A stretch of DNA of 38,772 nt, taken from Chryseobacterium polytrichastri (GTDB lineage: Bacteria > Bacteroidota > Bacteroidia > Flavobacteriales > Weeksellaceae). Where the stretch lies: NCBI RefSeq assembly GCF_900142445.1, contig NZ_FRAV01000045.1, positions 1 to 38,772 of the forward strand, read 5' to 3'. The first letter of the stretch is position 1. Each line of letters starts with the position of its first letter. Shown piece after piece: positions 32,877-38,772 of this stretch. The translations under genes and the position numbers were made by a program. Below the pieces are notes generated by a model. That model was not told the DNA's origin. It saw only the letters and a program-made list of their open reading frames with translations, and ran no database searches.

Positions 32877-33256
32877 TAATCCTGATGTGCGATCATCGAA
32901 ATTTCAATATCAACATTTTTAGGCAAGCAAGAAACCTGTACTGTTTCACGAGCTGGAAAGCTTTCTGCATCCAAATAAGACGCATAAATATCATTCATTA
33001 CAGCAAAATCATCCATACTTTTAAGGAAAATACTCGCTTTTACAACGTTTTTAAATGTCATTCCAGCTTCAGTAAGAATTGCCTCAAGGTTTTTCATTAC
33101 CTGGTGCGTTTCTTTCTCAATTCCTTCTACCAATTTACCAGTTGCAGGATCTACAGGGATCTGACCAGATATATACAATACTCCGTTGGCAAGATTTGCC
33201 TGAGAATAAGGTCCGATAGCTGCAGGAGCATTCACTGTGTTGATTACTTTTTTCAT
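32876..33256 (-). CDS. ridA: RidA-family reactive intermediate (enamine/imine) deaminase
   Basis: 126 aa, full length. RidA hydrolyses reactive enamine/imine intermediates such as 2-aminoacrylate released by PLP enzymes. Signatures: APAAIGPYSQANLANGVLYI (residues 10-29) with Tyr17, SGQIPVDPATG, ASIFLKSMDDFAVMN, and the active-site stretch FPARETVQVSCLPKNVDIEI with Arg103 and Glu118. Those residues mark the catalytic RidA subfamily. First gene of a two-gene unit with the small membrane protein; a promoter with -33 and -7 boxes lies about 110 nt upstream. Confidence 0.94.
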   Translation of the reverse strand: MKKVINTVNAPAAIGPYSQANLANGVLYISGQIPVDPATGKLVEGIEKETHQVMKNLEAILTEAGMTFKNVVKASIFLKSMDDFAVMNDIYASYLDAESFPARETVQVSCLPKNVDIEISMIAHQD

Positions 33257-33364
33257 ATGTCGTTACTATTTATTTTTTTCTAAAATCATATGCAATCACT
33301 AGCTTCTATAAAGATTTGTTAGAGTTGTATTCCACAGTGATTTCATTAGAATTTATTTTGGTTG

Positions 33365-33393
33365 CAAATATAAAATTTATATTCAAATATCAA
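33365..33393 (-). promoter_or_regulatory. Promoter upstream of ridA
   Basis: On the minus strand TTG (33391-33393) is followed by 18 nt and then TATATTTG (33365-33372), giving a 5' leader of about 105 nt before ridA. The promoter lies just past the end of lptD. Confidence 0.5.
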
Positions 33394-33401
33394 TATGATA
33401 T

Positions 33402-35993
33402 TTAGAAAGGAGGATTTGGCTGTGTGAAACTTCTGTCTTTATACTTCAGCGCATCACTTAAGATATTAGCTTTTATCCCAATAAAGAAGTCATATACCTT
33501 ATATTGTCCAAAAGGAACCCAGTTAAAATTAATGGTAAAACTTCGTTGATCTCTTGAGAAACCAATCCTTGTATAAGCCAATTCTTTCGTCACCATATCA
33601 TAGTGAGTACTTCCATTGATATTCCAGAAAGGAGTTAATTTAACACTACCATCAAGCCCCACTGAAGCCATTCTTGTAGGAATTCTATTACCCGAAGTTT
33701 TTGTATAGGCATAATTGGCATTCACATTCAAAGTCCATGCCTGATCGAAACGAGCATAATTATCATCATCAAAATAATAATTCTCATTTCTTATTTCTCC
33801 TTTAGATTTATATTTTTTAGCATAATCTGTTTTTTGTCCAAAAATCTCACTGCTTAAAGGGTAAGATAGCTGAACATTAAAACCTTGTACACTAAAATGA
33901 CCAAAATCTTCTGTTCTTATACCTCCTGTATCCTGTCCCGGAAGGTAGATAATTTTATATGGATCTAATGATAGACTTGTATTTACACTCAATTTATTAT
34001 TAAAGAAAGAAGACTGCCCATTGATTGTTAAAATAGACCAAGGGTGATCTTTTGCCGCAAAGTTATAACTTCCTGAAAGGTTTAATGACTCAAATAATTT
34101 CACCTTTTTCACTCCTGTAGAATCACTTTTAGACTTTACTTTCATTTCAATATTGTTTCCAATATTAAATCCTAATGCTCCTACCATTCCACTTGTAGGA
34201 CTCCCTACAATTCCTCCTTCAAAGATTGAATAAGGTGTTAAAGCTCCAGAAGCATTGTAATAGTTCTTATAGTATCCATAACCCGAACCTCCAAAATCTG
34301 GTGAATAGGTGAATCCAATACTTGGCGTCATCATATGTCTGATTGCTTCAATAGTAGAACCTTTTTTGAACTTCATCATTCCGTAAAGCGTCGTTTGAAT
34401 ACTTGCTGTTGAAGAGAATGTAGAATATCCCGCAATTCCTTTATCAGTTTCAGTAATATCTTTACTAGCTACAGGATCATAAAATCTCTTAATTGTTTTT
34501 GTAGTTAATGCATTATCAATATTAGCCCCTAAACTGAAAGTAAAATATTTTGCAACAGTGGTATTAGTTCCTAGTGCGATATTATTTTTAAGTCCAGTCT
34601 GCAATTTGTCCCACATTTCCTTTTTGAAAAGTTCACCTTCGTTAGTTTGCACATAGTTTGTTAAGTTAAGTCCTGTATTTACGGTAATGTTTTCCAACAG
34701 TCCGCTTCTTACACCTGTTTTTGACTTAAATAAATAAAACTGATTAATGGCAACGTTCATCTGAGGCAAACGCAAATCAGACGTTCCTGTAGCAAAGTTC
34801 TGAGAATAAGAAGTGGTTGCCGTAATGGTAGCAGGTAGCTTCAAGAACCTTTTCGTAAGCGTAACTGTTGAGTTCTGCTGGGTATTTAATACGTTTTGAT
34901 TTAATATATAATTGTTATTCAGCGTATTATTATAAAACTTAGTACTTACAACATCTACTGAAGCAGAGAAATTAAGAAATGGATTTGCTTTTGTATCTTG
35001 TGTATGTCTCCAGGCAATTCTATACGTGCTGTTTTTATTATAATCATCCAACCCTTTTATCCCTCTCACCATTGTTCCGACATCCGCTGAGAAATTCCCG
35101 GAATAACGGTACTTTTTCATATAATTCATTTCGGGTCTTATATCCCAGCTCCCTTTCGTATAAATATCGGCAAGTACCTTAAGATCAAAATGCTCTCCTA
35201 TTGGCTGATAATATCCTATTCCATTCAAAAAGAATCCTACATCCTGCCTTTCCCCAAAACTCGGGATCAAAATACCTGCTGATCTTTTAGAAGAAAACGG
35301 TAAAATAGCAAATGGCATAATTAAAGGAGTAGGAACCCGCTCAATATATAACTGAATAGGCCCTGTAATAATCTGAGATTTCTCTTTTGTCTTAATTAAT
35401 TTGATATTGGAAGCCAGCATATGATAATCCGCTGCCGTATCTTTTTTCTTAATAAAATACTCATCAGTGGTATACATTGCGTTTTTCATTGCAAAGACAG
35501 AATCGCTATATTTCTTGGTCTTTTTTGCAATAATTACCCCTTCACTTTCCTCAGTCCGAGCATTATAAGCAACAGCTTGCTTTGTTTTGGTATTATAATG
35601 AAACTCATTTGTTTCATATTTTTTCCCTGCCTGTGTTGTAATAACAGGTTCTATAATTTTCCCTAAAGAATCTAGCTTACCTCTTGCATAGACAAGACTT
35701 TTTTTCTCATCTATAGAGATATAATCTGCATCAATTTGCATATCCTGATACTTCACCTGAGCTTTTTTGTTCAGGTAAATCATCTTTTTAGGGAAGTCTC
35801 TACGGATATTATCTGCCTTAGTCTGAAGAATATCATCTAAAGACTCTTTTTTTACAACAATGGTATCCTTTTTGGAAATAGTATCATTAACCGCATTTTT
35901 AGGCAATTTCTCAGACGTTTCCTGTGCTAAAAAACTGTTAAAAATTAGGATAATTGAAATTTGTAATATATTTTTGAGGACGGTTTTGGCCAA
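33402..35993 (-). CDS. lptD: LPS-assembly outer membrane protein LptD (Bacteroidota type)
   Basis: 863 aa. Signal peptide ends near SFLAQE (about residue 23). An N-terminal OstA-like beta-taco region (about 70-215: VKYQDMQIDADYISIDEKKS, YETNEFHYNTKTKQ) is followed by a large beta barrel with alternating Tyr/Asn/Thr-rich strands, including IPSFGERQDVGFFLNGIGYY and a C-terminal strand region WVPFGQYKVYDFFIGI. With LptE it inserts lipopolysaccharide into the outer leaflet. Divergent from the amidase gene, which I recall as a recurrent flavobacterial pairing. Promoter box TAATTTTG at 36017-36024. Confidence 0.9.
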   Translation of the reverse strand: MAKTVLKNILQISIILIFNSFLAQETSEKLPKNAVNDTISKKDTIVVKKESLDDILQTKADNIRRDFPKKMIYLNKKAQVKYQDMQIDADYISIDEKKSLVYARGKLDSLGKIIEPVITTQAGKKYETNEFHYNTKTKQAVAYNARTEESEGVIIAKKTKKYSDSVFAMKNAMYTTDEYFIKKKDTAADYHMLASNIKLIKTKEKSQIITGPIQLYIERVPTPLIMPFAILPFSSKRSAGILIPSFGERQDVGFFLNGIGYYQPIGEHFDLKVLADIYTKGSWDIRPEMNYMKKYRYSGNFSADVGTMVRGIKGLDDYNKNSTYRIAWRHTQDTKANPFLNFSASVDVVSTKFYNNTLNNNYILNQNVLNTQQNSTVTLTKRFLKLPATITATTSYSQNFATGTSDLRLPQMNVAINQFYLFKSKTGVRSGLLENITVNTGLNLTNYVQTNEGELFKKEMWDKLQTGLKNNIALGTNTTVAKYFTFSLGANIDNALTTKTIKRFYDPVASKDITETDKGIAGYSTFSSTASIQTTLYGMMKFKKGSTIEAIRHMMTPSIGFTYSPDFGGSGYGYYKNYYNASGALTPYSIFEGGIVGSPTSGMVGALGFNIGNNIEMKVKSKSDSTGVKKVKLFESLNLSGSYNFAAKDHPWSILTINGQSSFFNNKLSVNTSLSLDPYKIIYLPGQDTGGIRTEDFGHFSVQGFNVQLSYPLSSEIFGQKTDYAKKYKSKGEIRNENYYFDDDNYARFDQAWTLNVNANYAYTKTSGNRIPTRMASVGLDGSVKLTPFWNINGSTHYDMVTKELAYTRIGFSRDQRSFTINFNWVPFGQYKVYDFFIGIKANILSDALKYKDRSFTQPNPPF

Positions 35994-36016
35994 TTTTATT
36001 ATATATAATTAAGGCT

Positions 36017-36024
36017 CAAAATTA
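36017..36024 (-). promoter_or_regulatory. -7 promoter box of lptD (TAATTTTG)
   Basis: Minus-strand TAATTTTG ends 24 nt before the lptD ATG at 35993, inside the 53-nt divergent gap with the amidase gene. No -33 match and no box for the amidase were found. Confidence 0.4.
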
Positions 36025-36046
36025 GTATAATTTTTAAAACTGTAAG

Positions 36047-37339
36047 ATGTACAAACAAAATTTTAAAATAATTTTATCATTTCTCCTTATTTTATTGAGC
36101 AATTTTATATTCTCACAAAAGAAGTTCACCATCGTTTTAGATGCTGGACATGGAGGAAGTGATTCAGGAGCCAAAAGATCCTACTCAGACATTGGCTTAC
36201 TCGCAGAAAAGGATGTAACCCTTGCTATTGTGCTAAAAGTTGGAAGAATGCTTGAGAAAAATAAAGACTTTAAAGTAATTTACACTCGTAAATATGATGA
36301 ATACCCTTCTCTTTCAGACAGAACAAATTTAGCCAACAGAAGCAAAGCAGATCTTTTTGTATCCGTTCACTGTAATTCAGCAACAAGATCTACAGCCTAC
36401 GGAACAGAAACTTATGTTCAGGGACCAGACCAGAATGACACCAACCTTGAGGTGGCTAAAAGAGAAAATGATGTAATTTTCTTAGACGAAAAAGATAAGC
36501 AGACCTTTGGTTCTTATGATGCAAGCTCACCAGAATCTTTAATTGCCCTAAAACTACAGCAAAGTAAATATTTGGAATCCAGTCTTCTTTTAGGCGGATT
36601 GGTAGAAGGAAATTTTGTAGATAAAGACAAAAGATTCTCAAGAGGTGTTTTCCAAAAAAACTTACACGTTCTTCGTATGAATGCAATGCCATCTGTTCTT
36701 ATTGAAACAGGATTTATCAATCATGCGGAAGAAAGTCATTATTTGGCATCAGAAAAAGGTCAGGATGAAATTTCAGAGAGTATTTATAATGCCATTATAG
36801 AATACAAAAAAGCAGTCGACAGAAAATCAGGAGGTGCATATGCTACTTCTACAAAAAAAATAGAGCCGGAAAAACCAGCCGAAGTAGCATTAAAGAATGA
36901 TTTCAGAATATTATTAATGGCTGCTCCAACTAAATATAATGACGGAGATCCTGCATTAAAAGGCTTAAATTATATTCTTCCTATCAAAGAAAACGGGCAA
37001 TATAAATATTATTACGGAGTAACTAATATGTCTTCTGTAAAAGATATTAATATTAAAACAGCTAAAGATGCCGGATTTAGAAATGCTTTTGCCGTAGGAT
37101 TCATGCCAAATCAAAAATTAAGCATGGGCTATTATACCATTGAAGTCTATGTTGGAGAAAAATTAAATGGTAATTCTTTCATCCTACAAACGCTAAAAGA
37201 TGTGGAAAGAAACAAAGATAATGGTGTTTTTTACTACACTTATGGAAAAATTTACACTTTAGAAGACGCTGTAAATTTACAGAAAGAACTTGATAGCAAA
37301 GGAATTAAGAATACAGTCATTCAGAAAGTATATAAATAA
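36047..37339 (+). CDS. N-acetylmuramoyl-L-alanine amidase with C-terminal SPOR-like repeats
   Basis: 430 aa periplasmic peptidoglycan hydrolase (Amidase_3) that cuts stem peptides from glycan during cell separation. Signal peptide ends near IFSQ. Zinc ligands and catalytic acid are present: His35 (LDAGHGGSD), Glu54 (LLAEKDV), His108 (FVSVHCN) and Glu220 (VLIETGFINH). After a linker (about 255-285), two beta-alpha-beta repeats (286-350 and 360-430; FRILLMAAPTKY, YYTYGKIYTLEDAVNLQKEL) resemble SPOR domains that bind denuded septal glycan. Divergent from lptD. Confidence 0.92.
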   Translation: MYKQNFKIILSFLLILLSNFIFSQKKFTIVLDAGHGGSDSGAKRSYSDIGLLAEKDVTLAIVLKVGRMLEKNKDFKVIYTRKYDEYPSLSDRTNLANRSKADLFVSVHCNSATRSTAYGTETYVQGPDQNDTNLEVAKRENDVIFLDEKDKQTFGSYDASSPESLIALKLQQSKYLESSLLLGGLVEGNFVDKDKRFSRGVFQKNLHVLRMNAMPSVLIETGFINHAEESHYLASEKGQDEISESIYNAIIEYKKAVDRKSGGAYATSTKKIEPEKPAEVALKNDFRILLMAAPTKYNDGDPALKGLNYILPIKENGQYKYYYGVTNMSSVKDINIKTAKDAGFRNAFAVGFMPNQKLSMGYYTIEVYVGEKLNGNSFILQTLKDVERNKDNGVFYYTYGKIYTLEDAVNLQKELDSKGIKNTVIQKVYK

Positions 37340-37352
37340 CCTAAAAAATAAT

Positions 37353-37383
37353 TTTGAAGTTCAAAAGTTAATTCCTATTTTTG
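37353..37383 (+). promoter_or_regulatory. Consensus promoter of tRNA-Glu (first copy)
   Basis: TTTG (37353-37356), exactly 19 nt, then TATTTTTG (37376-37383): both Bacteroidota promoter elements are perfect. It ends 15 nt before the tRNA. Confidence 0.8.
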
Positions 37384-37397
37384 CAACCTCAAAATTT

Positions 37398-37469
37398 GGT
37401 CTATTCGTCTAGTGGTCAGGACTCAAGGTTTTCATCCTTGCAACAGGGGTTCGATTCCCCTATAGACTA
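37398..37469 (+). tRNA. tRNA-Glu (anticodon TTC), copy 1
   Basis: Cloverleaf by eye: acceptor GGTCTAT / ATAGACT (pair 1-72 is G-U), D-arm region GTCTAGTGGTCAGGAC, anticodon stem CAAGG / CCTTG with loop TTTTCAT (anticodon TTC), and T-arm AGGGG / CCCCT with loop TTCGATT. The CCA end is not encoded. It differs from the other two copies in the acceptor and anticodon stems. Confidence 0.93.
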
Positions 37470-37531
37470 CATAAATAAAGTATTCTGATTAGCAATTTTA
37501 TCTAGCTATAGGAATTTAAAAAAAGATTATT

Positions 37532-37539
37532 TAATTTTG
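37532..37539 (+). promoter_or_regulatory. -7 promoter box with long leader before the hypothetical gene
   Basis: TAATTTTG matches TAnnTTTG but lies about 155 nt before the ATG at 37694, so the mRNA would have a leader of about 150 nt. That leader holds a small reading frame (37623-37706). Confidence 0.35.
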
Positions 37540-37622
37540 CATTCGCATTTATTCTTAGGCAAAAGAAAATAGATAAAACATTATACCCTTAATGCACTCT
37601 ATTTTTAACTAAGAAAAAGCAA

Positions 37623-37706
37623 ATGATGAATACTAATTTATTTAGGTCTCTGGGATGTATTTCCCGCACAGGCTTAGCAAATAATTTTATATCATGCAGG
37701 ATTTAA
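37623..37706 (+). CDS. Possible 27-codon leader ORF overlapping the next gene
   Basis: It starts at an ATG-ATG pair and reads MMNTNLFRSLGCISRTGLAN, then NFISCRI-stop. The stop falls 13 nt inside the next gene, whose ATG at 37694 is covered, a layout that allows translational coupling. The short hairpin CTGGGA / TCCC-CAG is within it. No homolog recognised; it may be chance. Confidence 0.2.
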   Translation: MMNTNLFRSLGCISRTGLANNFISCRI

Positions 37707-38014
37707 AAATACAAGAAGCGAAGTTGCTCTTTAATAAAATCCATTCTAACCCTAAAAATTATGATTTAAAGATCAATGAAGAAGGGATTATAGGCAAAGA
37801 TGATAAAATAAGTTTCAAACTTTACAAGAGTGGAGAAAGAGGAGCATTAGAAGTTACTATTGACGGACTAACCTTTACCAACACAACTGGAGAATGGAAC
37901 AACGCAATGATAATGTTGGAAAATATTATCAAAAGAATAGATAAAGAACAAGAAAATTTTAAAATAGAACAAGCAATAGACAAGCTTAAACAGTACCTTT
38001 CCGAAGAAAATTAA
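37694..38014 (+). CDS. Hypothetical small soluble protein
   Basis: 106 aa, no signal peptide or membrane helix. The N-terminal two thirds predict a beta-rich fold (KNYDLKINEEGIIGKDDKIS, LEVTIDGLTFTNTTGEWNNA) and the rest a charged amphipathic helix (about 70-103, NIIKRIDKEQENFKIEQAID). The sequence looks like a genuine coding gene: compact, with normal codon use and a stop close to the rpsT promoter. I do not recognise a family. It lies between tRNA-Glu copy 1 and rpsT, probably driven from the box at 37532. Confidence 0.65.
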   Translation: MQDLKIQEAKLLFNKIHSNPKNYDLKINEEGIIGKDDKISFKLYKSGERGALEVTIDGLTFTNTTGEWNNAMIMLENIIKRIDKEQENFKIEQAIDKLKQYLSEEN

Positions 38015-38040
38015 AAATTTTTAAAATAATTGGAAAATAA

Positions 38041-38072
38041 TTTGGTTGGTATTAAAAAAGTCTTTACTTTTG
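38041..38072 (+). promoter_or_regulatory. Promoter of rpsT
   Basis: TTTG (38041-38044), 20 nt, then TACTTTTG (38065-38072): a near-consensus Bacteroidota promoter, 19 nt before the rpsT ATG. It probably also drives the two tRNA-Glu genes behind rpsT. Confidence 0.7.
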
Positions 38073-38090
38073 CACTCACATTTAAACGAT

Positions 38091-38345
38091 ATGGCAAATC
38101 ATAAATCAGCATTAAAAAGAATCAGACAAAACGAAGTTAGAAAAGTTCGTAACAGATACTATCACAAGACTGCTAGAACAGCTTTGAAAGTTTTAAGAAA
38201 TGAAGAAGATAAAGCTGCTGCTACTGAGCAATTGCCAAAAGTTATCTCTTTATTGGATAAATTAGCTAAGAAAAATATTATCCACAAAAACAAAGCAGCT
38301 AACTTGAAAAGTAAATTAACTAAGCACGTTAATAAACTAGCTTAA
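38091..38345 (+). CDS. rpsT: 30S ribosomal protein S20
   Basis: 84 aa from the ATG at 38091 (MANHKSALKRIRQNEVRKVR). A longer frame opening at 38046 would start inside the promoter and is rejected. Basic, all-helical, with the S20 signatures NRYYHKTARTALKVL and the C-terminal LAKKNIIHKNKAANLKSKLT. It binds 16S rRNA near the 5' domain and helix 44. Two tRNA-Glu genes follow after 11 nt, apparently in the same transcript. Confidence 0.96.
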   Translation: MANHKSALKRIRQNEVRKVRNRYYHKTARTALKVLRNEEDKAAATEQLPKVISLLDKLAKKNIIHKNKAANLKSKLTKHVNKLA

Positions 38346-38356
38346 TAAGTATAGTT

Positions 38357-38428
38357 GGCCCGTTCGTCTATCGGTTAGGACCTCAGATTTTCATTCTGGT
38401 AAGAGGGGTTCGACTCCCCTACGGGCTA
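38357..38428 (+). tRNA. tRNA-Glu (anticodon TTC), copy 2
   Basis: Acceptor GGCCCGT / ACGGGCT (G-U at pair 1-72), D-arm region GTCTATCGGTTAGGAC, anticodon stem TCAGA / TCTGG with loop TTTTCAT, T-arm AGGGG / CCCCT with loop TTCGACT. CCA is not encoded. It begins 11 nt after rpsT, so it is likely processed from an rpsT-tRNA transcript. Confidence 0.95.
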
Positions 38429-38525
38429 CAAAACTTAATTACTACTAACCGGGTAATTAAAATAAGAGTTGAAACTTATAAAAACAAAAAATACTAACCC
38501 TGTAATTTATTACAGTTTGGTAGAT

Positions 38526-38597
38526 GGCCCGTTCGTCTATCGGTTAGGACCTCAGATTTTCATTCTGGTAAGAGGGGTTCGACTCCCCTACGGGCTA
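38526..38597 (+). tRNA. tRNA-Glu (anticodon TTC), copy 3
   Basis: Identical over all 72 nt to the copy at 38357-38428; the repeat extends a few nt beyond each end. The two are 97 nt apart, with an AT-rich spacer lacking a full promoter (only TACAGTTTG, with three rather than two spacer bases, at 38512). A terminator follows. Confidence 0.95.
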
Positions 38598-38603
38598 CAA
38601 AAG

Positions 38604-38631
38604 AGACTTTATATTTAAAGTCTTTTTTTTT
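38604..38631 (+). terminator. Terminator of the rpsT - tRNA-Glu transcript
   Basis: AGACTTTA (38604-38611) pairs with TAAAGTCT (38616-38623) around TATT, followed by a run of T to 38631. It lies 6 nt after the third tRNA. Confidence 0.75.
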
Positions 38632-38772
38632 GTTTTGCGTAAAACTTCAAATAGAAATACTAAGTCAGGTGCAAAATGGATCAGTTCCAAAACTTGGGGA
38701 CTACGCAAAAAGTTTAGATAATCTAAAAAGGAAAAACGATTTATCTCGCACGCCTCTAAGTTGTAATCTGAA
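38632..38772. other. Right edge of the window, undetermined
   Basis: Open frames run to the edge on both strands, a plus frame through 38633-38772 and a minus frame from the edge to a stop inside the tRNA at 38595-38597, and neither resembles a known protein. No gene is called. Confidence 0.3.

Noticed and set aside
32885..33283. 132-codon plus-strand frame opposite ridA
   Set aside because: ridA matches its family from end to end on the minus strand; the plus frame has an arbitrary composition.
37352..37366. TTTTGAA / TTCAAAA dyad after the amidase gene as a terminator
   Set aside because: The A/T-only stem has no T run, and its TTTG fits better as the -33 element of the tRNA-Glu promoter.
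38046..38090. Longer start for rpsT
   Set aside because: The extra 15 codons overlap the TACTTTTG promoter box, and S20 proteins start MANHKSA at 38091.
1..38772. CRISPR array, prophage or intact insertion sequence
   Set aside because: No regularly spaced direct repeats, no transposase, integrase or phage structural gene, and no terminal inverted repeats with target duplications were seen.

Overview
The window looks like chromosomal DNA of a Bacteroidota/Flavobacteriia species, most like Chryseobacterium or a close relative (Weeksellaceae). The DNA is AT-rich. Promoters carry the Bacteroidota -7 box TAnnTTTG, in the best cases 19-20 bp after a TTG or TTTG -33 box. Lineage-typical proteins are a type IX secretion (T9SS) sorting-domain protein, a GLPGLI protein, the Bacteroidota form of LptD, and a double-glycine-leader peptide of a kind familiar in Chryseobacterium. 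The genus is inferred from these hallmarks, not from a search.

Left part (1-7.8 kb, all minus strand): a T9SS-exported repeat protein, a low-affinity iron permease family protein, then an iron-uptake operon reading TonB-dependent siderophore receptor > Spy-like lipoprotein > PepSY transmembrane protein, preceded by a GLPGLI protein. At 7.85-11.2 kb is the streptomycin operon rpsL-rpsG-fusA-rpsJ with a near-consensus promoter and a strong terminator. At 11.3-13.1 kb lie a 73-codon remnant of an alkaline-phosphatase-superfamily gene and a GT-C-like multispan membrane protein. Dps and pncB follow on the plus strand, then a lone six-cysteine GG-leader peptide.

Middle part (15.7-23.3 kb): a heavy-metal export and sensing locus on the minus strand, in order response regulator > sensor kinase > TolC-type outer membrane factor > adaptor lipoprotein > CusA/CzcA RND pump. 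It diverges from rmuC. After rmuC come a frameshifted AraC-family remnant and a SpoU/TrmH-type RNA methyltransferase. At 26.2-28.5 kb an alanine-rich lipoprotein gene diverges from a two-gene operon (single-span membrane protein plus lipoprotein); between them are mirror-image -7 boxes and a perfect palindrome.

Right part (28.5-38.8 kb): 5-formyl-THF cyclo-ligase and TrhO (tRNA U34 hydroxylase with an additional C-terminal domain), HtrA/DegP protease, ridA plus a small membrane protein, lptD divergent from an N-acetylmuramoyl-L-alanine amidase with SPOR-like repeats, three tRNA-Glu(TTC) genes, a small conserved-looking hypothetical gene and rpsT. Most of the window is core genome.

No CRISPR array, prophage or intact insertion sequence was seen. 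The best candidates for new biology are the orphan GG-leader peptide, the TrhO domain fusion, and the palindrome-controlled divergent lipoprotein / membrane-protein locus. No clear multi-gene new defence or mobile system is visible.
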